Shown: positions 28,664 through 37,637, counted from the stretch's first letter. The stretch: 64,000 nucleotides of DNA from Clostridium sp. KNHs214 (GCF_000744935.1 NZ_JQMW01000014.1:167839-231838); one strand, 5' to 3'. Numbers and translations: made by a program. The notes: generated by a model not told the origin, from the letters alone.

Positions 28664-28775
28664 AGTACTAGAGGGTTAGGGGGCTAGAAGAGTTGGCTGG
28701 TGGCTCGATAGTCGAGGGTTAGGGTGTCAGAGAGCCGATATTAGAGGGCCAGTATTAGTGAATTAGAGATTCAGA
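28664..28775. repeat. G-rich degenerate repeat tract (GGTTAG/CTAG type)
   Basis: Short words such as GGGTTAGG, GGCTAGA, GGCTGGTGG and AGGGCCAGTATTAG recur for about 110 bp right after the gerC stop codon. The period is near 7 bp but much less regular than in the other tracts. Confidence 0.6.
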
Positions 28776-28801
28776 TGATTTTTGCGCTAAATATTTGATA
28801 T

Positions 28802-28838
28802 AAAAAAAGCTTAAAGTCCAAGGACTTTAAGCTTTTCC
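28802..28838 (-). terminator. Terminator after arcB
   Basis: AAAAGCTTAAAGTCC pairs perfectly with GGACTTTAAGCTTTT; a TTTTTTTA run follows on the minus strand. It lies 15 bp past the arcB stop codon and also blocks transcription from gerC. Confidence 0.93.
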
Positions 28839-28852
28839 TTATATAATGGTAA

Positions 28853-29845
28853 TTATTTTCCTAATGTTGCAACCATAACAGCTTTGATTGTGTGCATTCT
28901 GTTTTCTGCTTCATCGAATACTACAGAGTTTTTGCTTCTGAATACTTCATCAGTTACTTCTCTTATGTCTAAACCAGTTTTTTCTTTAGCTTCTGTAGCT
29001 ACATTTGTTTCGAAATCATGGAATGATGGTAAGCAATGCATGAATAAAGTTTCTGGATTACCAGTTTTCTCAAACATTTCTTCTGTAACTTTATATGGAG
29101 TTAATAATTTAACTCTGTTAGCTAATTGATCTTCTTCTCCCATAGATGCCCATATGTCAGTGTAGATTACATCTGCACCTTTAACAGCTTCATCTACGTT
29201 ATCTGTAACTTCTATTGTTGCTCCTGATTCCTTAGCAAATGCTTCTGCTTCTGCCATTACCTTTGGATCTGGATTTAATTCCTTTGGTCCAAGAGCTACA
29301 AAGTGCATTCCCATTTTAGCTGCACCATACATTAAAGCATAGCTCATGTTATTTCTTATGTCTCCAACGAAAACAAATTTAACTTTGTTAAGTGGTTTAT
29401 GAATATGTTCTTCTATAGTTAAAAGGTCAGCAAGTACTTGTGTTGGGTGATCTATGTCAGTAAGACCATTCCATACAGGAACTCCTGAATGTTTAGCTAG
29501 AGAATCAACTGTCTCTTGCTTAAATCCTCTGAATTCTATTCCATCATAAAATCTTCCAAGAACTTTTGCAGTATCTTCTATAGATTCTTTTTTACCCATT
29601 TGAGAATTTGTAAGGAATGTTACATGAGCGCCTTCATCTAAAGCGGCAACTTCAAAAGCACATCTAGTTCTTGTAGAAGTTTTTTCAAATAAAAGAACTA
29701 TGTTTTTTCCTTCTAATGAATTTCCTTTTATTCCTAATCTCTTTTTATCCTTTAAATTATGAGATAAGTCTAATAAATATCTTATTTCTTGTGGTGTAAA
29801 ATCCTTTAATGTTAAAAAGTGTCTTCCTTTTAGGTTTATAGCCAT
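28853..29845 (-). CDS. arcB: Ornithine carbamoyltransferase (catabolic, arginine deiminase pathway)
   Basis: This enzyme splits citrulline with phosphate into ornithine and carbamoyl phosphate, the second step of arginine fermentation. The 330 residues carry the carbamoyl-phosphate motif STRTR (57-61) and the ornithine-side HCLPSFHD near residue 270. GAGGAGGAATAACA precedes the ATG. The neighbouring arcA and arcC argue for the catabolic role, although the fold is the same as that of biosynthetic ArgF. It is last in the order arcC-arcA-arcB, separated from arcA by 190 bp that hold a remnant of a family B repeat end (TATTTGAACGTGCCTTA). Confidence 0.96.
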   Translation of the reverse strand: MAINLKGRHFLTLKDFTPQEIRYLLDLSHNLKDKKRLGIKGNSLEGKNIVLLFEKTSTRTRCAFEVAALDEGAHVTFLTNSQMGKKESIEDTAKVLGRFYDGIEFRGFKQETVDSLAKHSGVPVWNGLTDIDHPTQVLADLLTIEEHIHKPLNKVKFVFVGDIRNNMSYALMYGAAKMGMHFVALGPKELNPDPKVMAEAEAFAKESGATIEVTDNVDEAVKGADVIYTDIWASMGEEDQLANRVKLLTPYKVTEEMFEKTGNPETLFMHCLPSFHDFETNVATEAKEKTGLDIREVTDEVFRSKNSVVFDEAENRMHTIKAVMVATLGK

Positions 29846-30037
29846 TGTTATTCCTCCTCTATTTTATCTTTAGGCTTTTATTTACATAGCCTTGATATTT
29901 TTTATAATATTGTCATAATAAATTCCACGCAGATTAAATTCAACAAATAAATACAAATTCCTTCATTTAAAGGTATTATTTATTTGAACGTGCCTTAGTT
30001 ATAAACTACTAATTTTTAAAGGCTACCTGCTTTTGTG

Positions 30038-31243
30038 CTATAAGTCTTCTCTATATATAGGCATAGACATACATCTTGGGCCCCCTCTTCCTCTAGATAA
30101 TTCCGAAGATGCCATTGAAAGCACTGTTATATTATATTTATCTAATATCTCATTTGTAATATAGTTTCTCTCATAAGTAACAACTTTACCTGGTGCTATA
30201 GCTAAAGTATTTGATCCATCATTCCACTGTTCTCTTCCAGAGATAATTTTATCTCCTCCTCCACAGCGAATTAAAGTTATATCCTTATTTAAGTATTTAG
30301 AAAGTATTTTTTCTAAGGAACCCTCTTCATCCTTAGTTATAAGCTCTTTATTCTTTTTATCAAAAGTTACAGCCGTAACTTTTAAACTTCCTTCTATACC
30401 TGGATGAACTGTAAATTTATCATAATCTATCATAGTAAATACAGTATCTAAATGCATAAAGGCTCTTATTTTAGGAATATCGAATATAAGCACTGTATTA
30501 AAGGATTCGCCTGCTTCAAATATGTTTTTAGCCATAGTTAGGACAGCTTCTCTATCTGTTCTCTCACTGTGACCAACAGCCAAAACCTCACTAGATAATA
30601 CTAATTCGTCTCCACCTTCTATATTGTATTGATGACTCCTGTCATACCATAAAGGCACATTGGAATCTTTAAATTCAGGATGATATTTAAAAATATATTT
30701 ACCAAATATAGTTTCTCTTCTTCTAGTTTTTGTTCTCATGGAATTTAAAGTTATACCTTTTCCAATAGAAGCAAATGGATCTCTAGTAAAGTATAGGTTT
30801 GGCATTGGATCCATTAGAAATGGATATTCATTAAAATCTTCTTTATATCCAACTTCCTTTTTTCTTACTCCTGCCATTATTTTATCCACCATAGCCTTTG
30901 TTGGCAATGATTTTAAAAATTCCTTAAGCTTCTCTATTTGTTCCTTATGTTCTATGCCACACTCTTCTATAACTTCATTTAAAAACAATTCCTTAACATC
31001 TTTACATTCCACTGCCTCAGCAGCAAGCTTTTCAAGATATAAAACTTCTACACCATTATTTTGAAGAATCTTTGCAAAGTTATCATGTTCTTCCCTTGCT
31101 ACCTTTAAAAAAGGTATATCATCAAATAAAAGCCTTTCTAGATAGTCTGGCGTTAGATTTTCTATTTCCTCACCAGGCCTATGAAGTATAACTGTTTTTA
31201 AATTGCCAATTTCGGAGTATACATGTATATGTCTACCACTCAT
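30038..31243 (-). CDS. arcA: Arginine deiminase
   Basis: Arginine deiminase converts arginine to citrulline and ammonia, the first step of the pathway. The 401-residue length is standard. The catalytic cysteine is Cys391 in [11 protein letters not shown] near the C-terminus; other motifs are [10 protein letters not shown] and [10 protein letters not shown], with [10 protein letters not shown] around the active-site histidine. AAGGGGGATATATTC precedes the ATG. It lies 43 bp downstream of arcC. Together with arcB and arcC it yields ATP from arginine, as expected in a proteolytic Clostridium. Confidence 0.98.
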   Translation of the reverse strand: MSGRHIHVYSEIGNLKTVILHRPGEEIENLTPDYLERLLFDDIPFLKVAREEHDNFAKILQNNGVEVLYLEKLAAEAVECKDVKELFLNEVIEECGIEHKEQIEKLKEFLKSLPTKAMVDKIMAGVRKKEVGYKEDFNEYPFLMDPMPNLYFTRDPFASIGKGITLNSMRTKTRRRETIFGKYIFKYHPEFKDSNVPLWYDRSHQYNIEGGDELVLSSEVLAVGHSERTDREAVLTMAKNIFEAGESFNTVLIFDIPKIRAFMHLDTVFTMIDYDKFTVHPGIEGSLKVTAVTFDKKNKELITKDEEGSLEKILSKYLNKDITLIRCGGGDKIISGREQWNDGSNTLAIAPGKVVTYERNYITNEILDKYNITVLSMASSELSRGRGGPRCMSMPIYREDL

Positions 31244-31286
31244 TATGAATATATCCCCCTTCCTATAAGGCCTATAACCCCATATA

Positions 31287-32231
31287 CTATTTTACTATTT
31301 TAGTTCCACTTAATCCCTTCAAAGCTTCTTTTGCCTTTGATAGAGATGCTATTATAGCTGTTTTTCCATCTTTAAATTGTGCAAATTTCTTACAAGCTTC
31401 AACCTTAGGAAGCATACTTCCTGGTGCAAATTGTCCTTCCCCTATGTATCTATCAACATCTGCTAAAGTCATAACTTCAATTGACTTCTGATCTGGTTTA
31501 TTAAAATTCACACACACTCTATCTACTGCTGTTAATATTAGAAGTACATCTGCTTCTAGTATTTCTGCCAGCTTTTCTGCTGCAAAATCCTTATCTATAA
31601 CTGCAGCTACACCTTTTATAGAATTGTTCTCCTCTATAACTGGTATTCCACCGCCACCGCAAGATATTACCACTGCACCAGATTCTACTAAATTCTTTAT
31701 TAAGTCCTTTTCTACTACATCTATAGGTTTTGGAGATGCTACCACTCTTCTATATCCTCTTCCCGCATCTTCCTTCATGATATATCCCTTTTCTTTTTGT
31801 AATTCTTCTGCTTCTTCCTTACTATAGAATGAACCTATAGGCTTTGTTGGATTTTGAAATCCTTTGTCATTTTTATCTACCAACACCTGAGTAACTACAG
31901 TTCCTACAGATTTTTTTATATTTCTCTTTCTTAATTCTTCTGAAATAGCGTTTTGAAGGTGATATCCTATATATCCTTGTGAAAATGATCCACAAACATC
32001 AAATGGAAATAAAACATTAGAACTATCTGCTTTATATGCAGTTTCTGTACATGCTACTATTTGACCTACTTGTGGTCCATTACCGTGAACTATAGATATT
32101 TGATGACCTTCTTCTATCAAATCAACTATTGATTTAGCCGTTTCTCTACAAGTATTAAGTTGTGCTTCAGCTGTTCTATCTTTTGGATCTGATTGCAAGG
32201 CATTACCGCCTAATGCTAAAACTATTTTCAT
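31287..32231 (-). CDS. arcC: Carbamate kinase
   Basis: Carbamate kinase makes ATP from carbamoyl phosphate and ADP, the energy-yielding last step of arginine fermentation. The protein is 314 residues from the ATG at 32229-32231, which follows GGGGGAGGTCAACAT; the frame continues seven codons further over the ribosome site. It opens with [11 protein letters not shown] and has the family's [17 protein letters not shown] and [12 protein letters not shown] blocks. It is the first gene of arcC-arcA-arcB. A possible ArgR-type site lies about 300 bp upstream. Confidence 0.97.
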   Translation of the reverse strand: MKIVLALGGNALQSDPKDRTAEAQLNTCRETAKSIVDLIEEGHQISIVHGNGPQVGQIVACTETAYKADSSNVLFPFDVCGSFSQGYIGYHLQNAISEELRKRNIKKSVGTVVTQVLVDKNDKGFQNPTKPIGSFYSKEEAEELQKEKGYIMKEDAGRGYRRVVASPKPIDVVEKDLIKNLVESGAVVISCGGGGIPVIEENNSIKGVAAVIDKDFAAEKLAEILEADVLLILTAVDRVCVNFNKPDQKSIEVMTLADVDRYIGEGQFAPGSMLPKVEACKKFAQFKDGKTAIIASLSKAKEALKGLSGTKIVK

Positions 32232-32528
32232 ATGTTGACCTCCCCCTATCATTAAAACTCAACACTAACATAAACAAATTTCTTAGTTGTAAATAAATTT
32301 TCTTACTTAGCTAAAACTTAGAAATTTCCATCCACTAACCAATTACTGTATATCTCTTCTATAAAGATAAAAGTATTACAATAAATAGGTATGGAATAAA
32401 GTCTGTGCAAAGTCATAGTACTATGAATTGAAAACCTTGTCAACTCTTTGAAATAGCCGCTTCTTGTATAACTATTCTAATTTTCAAACTAAAAAATCAC
32501 CTAAATTTAGCCTATCACTTAATTATTG

Positions 32529-32554
32529 TTTGAATTTTTAAAAATTTTATTCAT
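32529..32554. promoter_or_regulatory. Possible ArgR/AhrC operator upstream of arcC
   Basis: On the minus strand the sequence reads ATGAATAAAAT, then TTTTAAAAATTCAAA, two half-sites like those of the Bacillus arginine box (CATGAATAAAAATTCAAG), but with wider spacing. In this AT-rich setting it is weak evidence. Confidence 0.3.
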
Positions 32555-32602
32555 ATTATGCATAAATATAGGTCAAATTTGTATATAAAATTATTTTATT
32601 CC

Positions 32603-32701
32603 ATGATTAACCCACAATAAGGTATAATGTGATGGAATTATGAAATTTCTCCTCTATGACTTGCATAAGAACTCCGAACAATAAATTTAATTTAAGAAAT
32701 T
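32603..32701. repeat. Palindromic element, family A, half copy
   Basis: ATGATTAACCCACAATAAGG and about 80 further bases match the left half of the 170-bp form; the right half is missing after ATAAATTTAATTTAAG. It is a truncated, immobile copy. Confidence 0.85.
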
Positions 32702-32755
32702 TCCTAGGAATTTCAACATTCATTTTACATTGTAAATTTTAAATAAAAAATAAAT

Positions 32756-32840
32756 AACGCTAAAATTTATACGCGAAAGCTCAGTCAATAAAAAGTAACA
32801 TTACTCTAAAAATAATTGTAAATATATGTAGCGTTTTTTT
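32756..32840 (+). ncRNA. Structured element ending in a terminator, function unknown
   Basis: AACGCTA pairs with TAGCGTT across 66 bases, with flanking AATTTATA/TAAATAT pairing and an inner AGTAA-CA-TTACT hairpin; seven T follow on the plus strand. It ends 10 bp before the -35 box of the selenoprotein gene. No upstream plus-strand gene ends here, so it is either a small RNA, a riboswitch-like remnant or simply a terminator; it matches no riboswitch class I know. Confidence 0.4.
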
Positions 32841-32850
32841 CTTATTATAG

Positions 32851-32879
32851 TTGACATACTAATAGTAAATGCATATAAT
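32851..32879 (+). promoter_or_regulatory. Consensus sigma-A promoter of the selenoprotein gene
   Basis: TTGACA (32851-32856), exactly 17 bp, then TATAAT (32874-32879). Both boxes are perfect. Transcription should start near 32886. Confidence 0.93.
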
Positions 32880-32888
32880 AATATTAAA

Positions 32889-32907
32889 GATACCCCGCAG
32901 GGGTATA
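32889..32907 (+). promoter_or_regulatory. CsoR/CstR-like operator at the transcription start of the selenoprotein gene
   Basis: GATACCCC-GCA-GGGGTATA is an inverted repeat with the TACCCC/GGGGTA arms typical of operators of the CsoR/CstR family (copper and persulfide sensors). It begins just after the expected start of transcription, where a repressor would act. In RNA it could also form a small hairpin beside the ribosome site. Confidence 0.5.
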
Positions 32908-32921
32908 GGAGGTGCTTATAT

Positions 32922-33218
32922 ATGAATTTAATTTTAGATGAAAAATCAAAAGAAATACTTTCTTCAGGTCTAACTAAAAACAATAAATCTGCTGTTAGAT
33001 TAATGATAAAAAGCTTTGGCTGAGGCGGTCCTAAACTCGGCATTGTTCTGGATGAACAAAGAGATGGAGACGTAGAAACTACAGTAGAAGGAATAAAATT
33101 TGTAGCTGATAGAGAAGAATCATTTCTTTTCGAAAATGCCAAATTAGTTTACCAATCTGGTGTATTTGGCAATGGTGTTAAAATAGTCCCTGCAAATATA
33201 AAAACTAGCACTTGTTAG
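32922..33218 (+). CDS. HesB/IscA-like selenoprotein (selenocysteine at residue 34)
   Basis: A 98-residue protein read through an in-frame TGA at 33021-33023. Before the TGA it reads IKSFG and after it GGPKLGIVLDE, so selenocysteine stands where HesB/IscA-like relatives have the cysteine of FGCGGPxxGLxLDE. The frame stays open on both sides, AGGAGGTGCTTATAT precedes the ATG, and a bacterial SECIS hairpin follows the TGA at the right distance. A second cysteine is the last residue (Cys98). The likely role is iron-sulfur or thiol/selenol redox chemistry; the substrate is unknown. It is a single gene with its own consensus promoter, CsoR-like operator and terminator. An automatic call would stop at the TGA and miss it. 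Confidence 0.92.
33021..33059 (+). promoter_or_regulatory. UGA selenocysteine codon with bacterial SECIS hairpin
   Basis: UGA at 33021-33023 is followed by a perfect 6-bp stem TTGTTC-TGGAT-GAACAA (33043-33059). The loop starts 25 bases after the UGA, within the range of bacterial SECIS elements, and has G as its second base, as required. Confidence 0.85.
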
Positions 33219-33227
33219 CTAGTGAGC

Positions 33228-33277
33228 ATAAAAGCTTCATGTTAAATATGCTCTAACATGAAGCTTTTATTTTTTTA
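33228..33277 (+). terminator. Terminator after the selenoprotein gene
   Basis: ATAAAAGCTTCATGTTA pairs perfectly with TAACATGAAGCTTTTAT and is followed by TTTTTTT. It lies 9 bp past the stop codon and separates this gene from the convergent DUF1836 gene. Confidence 0.95.
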
Positions 33278-33293
33278 TTATATTCTTTTCTTT

Positions 33294-33902
33294 CTAATTC
33301 TCAGACTGTTCTTCTTTATATTCATCTACTATTTTTTGTACTAATTTTTTTATAGCGCTGGCTTGTGCTATTAAAGTCATTACTACTAAAAATACTAGTA
33401 TTCTTTCTTCATCTGTATTTTTTAAATTTAATCCACTTATTATTTCATTAAACTCTTCTTCTTTAAAATAATCTTTAGCTAAAAAATCTGAAAAACTCTC
33501 TTCTTGAATCTTGGAAAATATCTTATATGCCTTTTCCCAAGATATTATATCATCACTTCTGTCATTAATCTGATTAAAAGCCAACCTAAAGACTTTGCTT
33601 ATCTCATCTGTTGTAAGTATTGGTCTCATATAACTTAAAAGTACTAATTGAGCTAAATGAAGCTTAGTATATCCTCTTTTTTTACCATCTTCTGGTTTAG
33701 ATATAATTTCACTTTTAATGTAATTTTGAACAATATTTTTCGTATATTTCTCATTTTCAAATCTATCATTCAAATAATCTATTACTTGTGATAAGAACAA
33801 ATCATACTGTGGTAAGTCATCATAAGGTACTATATTGTTTGTAGATACATCTCTAGCTAACTGATTTATAGACTTAATAGAAAAAACTTTTTTTTCCTCC
33901 AC
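33294..33902 (-). CDS. DUF1836 family protein
   Basis: A 202-residue cytoplasmic protein of the DUF1836 family, known from Firmicutes and of unknown function; the central KRGYTKLHLAQLVLLSYMRP helix pair resembles the DNA-binding part of MerR-like proteins, so a regulatory role is possible. Translation starts at GTG (33900-33902), supported by GGAGGGGG ten bases upstream. It is a single gene; 230 bp upstream of its start lies a cluster of seven DnaA boxes, so its expression may be tied to DnaA. Confidence 0.85.
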   Translation of the reverse strand: MEEKKVFSIKSINQLARDVSTNNIVPYDDLPQYDLFLSQVIDYLNDRFENEKYTKNIVQNYIKSEIISKPEDGKKRGYTKLHLAQLVLLSYMRPILTTDEISKVFRLAFNQINDRSDDIISWEKAYKIFSKIQEESFSDFLAKDYFKEEEFNEIISGLNLKNTDEERILVFLVVMTLIAQASAIKKLVQKIVDEYKEEQSEN

Positions 33903-34130
33903 TTAACAAAAACCCCCTCCTTTATGAATTTTGATATAAGTGGACGCTTAAAATTACCATGTTAAATAGTATAATAGTCAATATTAAGCTATAAAAATTT
34001 CACTTATATAATATATTATAAGGTATTCATAACCTTATTACAAGTTATCAATTTTATTTTTTTATTTAAAAATTAAAATAATTTTAGTATTTTTATATAA
34101 ATTTATAATAAAAATGTGCATAACTTATAC

Positions 34131-34275
34131 TTATCCACATTTATCAACATTTAATCCACATCTTTTGTGGACAACTTGTTTAAAATTTAAATTGCATGTT
34201 TAAATAATTCTAATGGTTTTCTCTGATTATTTGTACAAAAGTTATTCACACTATCCACAATTATTATGTGGATAA
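34131..34275. other. Cluster of seven DnaA boxes
   Basis: Within 145 bp there are two exact boxes (TTATCCACA at 34131, and its complement at 34267) and five with one mismatch: TTATCAACA (34141), TAATCCACA (34152), TGTGGACAA (34166), TTATTCACA (34242) and CTATCCACA (34251). Very AT-rich DNA lies on both sides. There is no dnaA or dnaN gene nearby. It may be a DnaA-binding cluster that titrates DnaA, a regulatory site, or part of an origin. Confidence 0.85.
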
Positions 34276-34435
34276 ACTGTTGAATTTATGTGAGTTTTTT
34301 AATTTTACTTTATAATTTTTATTCATTTTACATATATTATTATAGCTAAGAAAAATGAAATATAACTTTATAAATATATTTTTAAACATTATTTTACAAT
34401 TTATTCGAAACTTTATTTTAATAGTAAAAAAGCCC

Positions 34436-34507
34436 TAAGGCACATTCAAAAAAATAAATCCATAGGCTTTAATTTTAAAACTAATGGATTTATTTGAATG
34501 TTCCTTA
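34436..34507. repeat. Short palindrome with family B ends, probable terminator after the transaldolase gene
   Basis: TAAGGCACATTCAAAAAAATAAATCCAT pairs with its complement around a short loop (72 bp in total). Its ends are those of family B, so it is an internally deleted copy or a related element. It lies 31 bp past the transaldolase stop codon. Confidence 0.8.
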
Positions 34508-34537
34508 TTAAAATGTACAAACTATCTTTGATAAATT

Positions 34538-35188
34538 TTACATATCCTTTGTGCTTTTTTCATAGTCTTCTATGAACTTTTTAATACCTGCATCTGTTAA
34601 TGGATGTTTAACCATTTGCATTATAACTTTATAAGGTATTGTAGCTATATCACAGCCAGCTTTTGCACACTCAAGTACATGCATAGGAGTTCTTACGCTA
34701 GCAGCTATTATTTCTGTTTCTATGCCATATATAGCAAATATTTCAGCTATATCTTCTATTATACTCATTCCACCATTACCTATATCATCAAGTCTTCCTA
34801 TGAATGGGCTTACAAAACTTGCTCCTGCTTTAGCTGCAAGTAATGCTTGTTGAGCAGAGAATATTAATGTTACATTTGTTCTTATGCTTTCCTTTGAAAG
34901 TCTACTTACTGCTTTTAAACCCTCTTCACACATTGGTATTTTTATAACTACATTTTTATGAAGCTTAGAAAGTTCCTTTGCTTCCTTAACCATATTATCT
35001 GCATCAAGACTCATAACTTCAGCACTTATAGGTCCATCTACTATAGAGCAAATCTCTGCAATAACCTCTTTTAAGTCTCTTCCTTCTTTTGCTATAAGAG
35101 ATGGGTTAGTTGTTGCTCCATCTATTATTCCAAGTTCACTAGCTTTTCTTATTTCTTCCACATTAGCTGTATCAATAAAAAATTTCAT
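34538..35188 (-). CDS. Transaldolase of the small (FSA/TalC) type
   Basis: A 216-residue class I aldolase that moves dihydroxyacetone units between sugar phosphates in the non-oxidative pentose phosphate pathway. It opens with the family's [20 protein letters not shown] and has [13 protein letters not shown]. The Schiff-base lysine is in NVVIKIPM (near residue 84). The length is that of the short transaldolase and fructose-6-phosphate aldolase group, not of long TalB. GGAGGAATACAGC precedes the ATG. It follows the CCA-like gene by 24 bp on the same strand. Confidence 0.94.
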   Translation of the reverse strand: MKFFIDTANVEEIRKASELGIIDGATTNPSLIAKEGRDLKEVIAEICSIVDGPISAEVMSLDADNMVKEAKELSKLHKNVVIKIPMCEEGLKAVSRLSKESIRTNVTLIFSAQQALLAAKAGASFVSPFIGRLDDIGNGGMSIIEDIAEIFAIYGIETEIIAASVRTPMHVLECAKAGCDIATIPYKVIMQMVKHPLTDAGIKKFIEDYEKSTKDM

Positions 35189-35212
35189 GCTGTATTCCTC
35201 CTTGTATCGTTT

Positions 35213-36601
35213 TCACATATTCTCATTTATTATACACCTTTTTGATAAAAAGTTCACTGCCTCTTCCTTACTTTCTATTAATTCTCTATAATTCATCTCT
35301 TCTACTAGAGACAACGCTTCTCCTATTTCTCTGTGCTTCAAATTAAATATTTTTTTAAGTTCATCACCATGGATTATTGGATTACCTTTAACTGTAATAT
35401 AAATTTCATATTCCTTAAAAAGTTTTTCCAAAAACTTTTTATAAACCTCCCATTCATTATAAGTATTGATAAAAATAGTAGTTGCATACATATCACAAAA
35501 TGAAGTGATTAATATATAAGGGATTACATATTCATATTTTTTAAAAAATTTATAAAAACTTTTTTTATAGTCCTTTAAATTACTTTTAAATAACCCTAAA
35601 GGATACATATGTCCTTGCACTAATTTAGTTATTATTCTAGTGCCTTCCTTTGGGAATCTCCAAAAATCACAGAACTCATTTATTATTTTAGCTCCAACTT
35701 TTTCATGATTTAAAAAGCTTACCTTTCCTGACTCTTTTCTATAACAGGAATACTTACCGATGTCGTGATTAAATATGCCAAAAGCTATATAGTTTTGTAA
35801 GTTAAACTCCCCTACTCTTCTATCTAGTATACTTAAATCTAACCCATCTAACTTTATATCTCCTCTTATTAATTCCTTAAAAGCTTTATAAGAAGCATTC
35901 ATATGCGTAAAAGCATCTTCTACATGATATTTACATCTCCCTATGGCTTTATGTTCTTCTACATAGGGTATTAGCTCCTTTAAAACACCATAGCTATCTA
36001 ATACACTAAATGCCTCTCCAAATTCATCACAGCTTATTATTTTCATAAATTCACTAAAAACTCTTTCTTTAGTACATTCCTTTAAATATGAACTTTCAAT
36101 TCTTACGGTATTTTCTGTTTCCGCTGAAAAATGCATTCCGCTTTTTATAATCATCTTAATTCCTCTAAGTATTCTCACTCTATCATTTGATATGCTCTCC
36201 TTAGTTACCTCCTTTAATACTCTATTAGCCAAATGTCTTCTTCCTTCAAATGGATCTATTATAAGGTTATTTTTTAAATTTAGAGCTATGGCATTTACAG
36301 TAAAATCTCTTTTACTTAAATCTTCCTCTATATTCTTCCCCTTTAAATTACTTATATCAACTACTTTGCCCATTATCACGGCTCTATATATACCCATTTC
36401 AGCTTTTAATGGATATATGCCATAACTATTTAGTCCCATGCAATCTATTATTTCTTTAATATCTCCTTCATAAACTATATCTATATCCTCTGGTTGTCTT
36501 TTAGAATTCATTAGCTTATCTCTTATATATCCACCTACTATATATAAGTCCTTATTACTTTCCACTGCAAACTCTTTTAATTTCTTTATTATATCCTTCA
36601 T
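35213..36601 (-). CDS. CCA tRNA nucleotidyltransferase/poly(A) polymerase family protein with HD domain
   Basis: A 462-residue class II nucleotidyltransferase. The head domain has GGYIRDKLM (about residues 23-31) and DIDIV (about 39-43), which bind nucleotide and metal; RDFTVNAIAL and RILRGIKM follow. The middle and C-terminal part hold an HD-type metal site (FNHDIGKYS). It most likely adds or repairs the CCA end of tRNAs. The ribosome site is weak. It lies 24 bp ahead of the transaldolase gene. It could instead add poly(A); sequence alone does not settle this. Confidence 0.9.
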   Translation of the reverse strand: MKDIIKKLKEFAVESNKDLYIVGGYIRDKLMNSKRQPEDIDIVYEGDIKEIIDCMGLNSYGIYPLKAEMGIYRAVIMGKVVDISNLKGKNIEEDLSKRDFTVNAIALNLKNNLIIDPFEGRRHLANRVLKEVTKESISNDRVRILRGIKMIIKSGMHFSAETENTVRIESSYLKECTKERVFSEFMKIISCDEFGEAFSVLDSYGVLKELIPYVEEHKAIGRCKYHVEDAFTHMNASYKAFKELIRGDIKLDGLDLSILDRRVGEFNLQNYIAFGIFNHDIGKYSCYRKESGKVSFLNHEKVGAKIINEFCDFWRFPKEGTRIITKLVQGHMYPLGLFKSNLKDYKKSFYKFFKKYEYVIPYILITSFCDMYATTIFINTYNEWEVYKKFLEKLFKEYEIYITVKGNPIIHGDELKKIFNLKHREIGEALSLVEEMNYRELIESKEEAVNFLSKRCIINENM

Positions 36602-36975
36602 AAAATTTACCTAACCCTTCAAAATATTTGGTATTCACATCTATAAATGAAAAAAACACCTCATCTATTTATATTTCTTTTATTTATATAATGTAAAACT
36701 CGAAATTTATGTGCAAAAGTTGAATCCTCTGTTCTCAATATATAGTTAATATTATATCCTAAAATATTTATAAATTAATTTTTAAAATTTTTCTTATTAT
36801 TTACAATTAGTGTTCCATAAAAAAACAATTACTTAAAAATTCCTTTATAATGACATTGGCTTATGATTATTTAATAGGTATATATATTTTTTCTTCAAAA
36901 TTTATGAATATTTTTTTCATCTATAGACAATAATTTAATAAATAGTATACTTTTATTAATCCATTAGACAAGCCT

Positions 36976-36982
36976 TTCGACA
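36976..36982 (-). promoter_or_regulatory. Candidate Spo0A box, distal
   Basis: TGTCGAA on the minus strand, flanked as ATGTCGAAAGG. It is about 170 bp upstream of the abrB promoter. A 7-bp match alone is weak; the second box nearer the gene supports it. Confidence 0.45.
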
Positions 36983-37143
36983 TATAGTATGATTAATCCA
37001 AATAATTACTTTTTTTATTCTATATTGTTTTTTACAGTATTTTTATAAGTTTTAATGCTTTATGTTATATAATTCAGTCTAACCCGTTGATAAGTCTAAT
37101 TTCTTAACAAATAGTAAAAAATGTATAAACTTTAAAAAACATA

Positions 37144-37172
37144 TTGACATTTGTATAAAATGGTAGTATATT
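37144..37172 (+). promoter_or_regulatory. abrB promoter (sigma-A type)
   Basis: TTGACA (37144-37149), 17 bp, TATATT (37167-37172). The start of transcription should be near 37180, leaving a 145-base leader. Confidence 0.85.
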
Positions 37173-37273
37173 AACTATAGATGGAAGTTAATAATTATTT
37201 TGTAATTTTACCGAATAATTATTTAATCACTAAATCATCTTATGTGTCAAATTAACTAGGAACATCCAGTTAA

Positions 37274-37284
37274 TTTGTCGAAAA
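37274..37284 (+). promoter_or_regulatory. Spo0A box between the abrB promoter and start codon
   Basis: TTTGTCGAAAA contains a perfect TGTCGAA core and lies downstream of the promoter, as in the Bacillus abrB gene, where phosphorylated Spo0A blocks transcription. Confidence 0.75.
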
Positions 37285-37325
37285 GTGTATGAAATGAATT
37301 TAAAATATAAGGAGGAATTTTTAAA

Positions 37326-37571
37326 ATGAAATCAACTGGTGTAGTAAGAAGAGTAGACGAATTGGGAAGAATTGTTATTCCAATAGAATTAAGAAAAACT
37401 TTAGATATCGCTGAAAAGGATGCTCTAGAAATATATGTAGATGGTGAGCAAATAATATTAAAAAAATATGAGCCTGCTTGTATCTTCTGTGGAAATGCAA
37501 GAGACGTTATAAACTACAAAGGCAAAAACATTTGTAAATCTTGTTTAAATGAAATAAAAAACGAAAAATAA
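37326..37571 (+). CDS. abrB: AbrB-family transition-state regulator
   Basis: An 81-residue swapped-hairpin DNA-binding protein: STGVVRRVDELGRIVIPIEL is the conserved AbrB/SpoVT core, which binds DNA as a dimer or tetramer. It represses stationary-phase and sporulation genes during growth. The C-terminal part has CIFC (52-55) and CKSC (70-73), a likely zinc pair found in clostridial AbrB proteins rather than Bacillus AbrB. TAAGGAGGAATTTTTAAA precedes the ATG. It is a single gene with a Spo0A box in its leader and its own terminator. Confidence 0.95.
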   Translation: MKSTGVVRRVDELGRIVIPIELRKTLDIAEKDALEIYVDGEQIILKKYEPACIFCGNARDVINYKGKNICKSCLNEIKNEK

Positions 37572-37608
37572 TATATTAAAATTACAATTACATAATTTTT
37601 GCTTAGTT

Positions 37609-37637
37609 CCGCATGATTCCCGTCATGCGGTTTTTTA
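37609..37637 (+). terminator. Terminator after abrB
   Basis: CCGCATGA-TTCCCG-TCATGCGG followed by TTTTTTATT. Confidence 0.95.

Larger units (their letters stand above)
36602..37325 (+). other. Long regulatory region upstream of abrB
   Basis: A 724-bp, very AT-rich region without a gene. It contains a sigma-A-like promoter and two Spo0A boxes, listed separately. The rest shows nothing recognisable. Confidence 0.6.

Noticed and set aside
32801..33142. A 113-codon minus-strand frame opposite the selenoprotein gene
   Set aside because: It has no ribosome site and its composition is that of a reverse frame; the plus strand has all signals of a real gene, including UGA with SECIS.
34131..34275. 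Calling the DnaA-box cluster oriC
   Set aside because: No dnaA, dnaN, rpmH or gyrB gene is next to it, and the Clostridium origin is normally beside dnaA. It is reported as a box cluster only.
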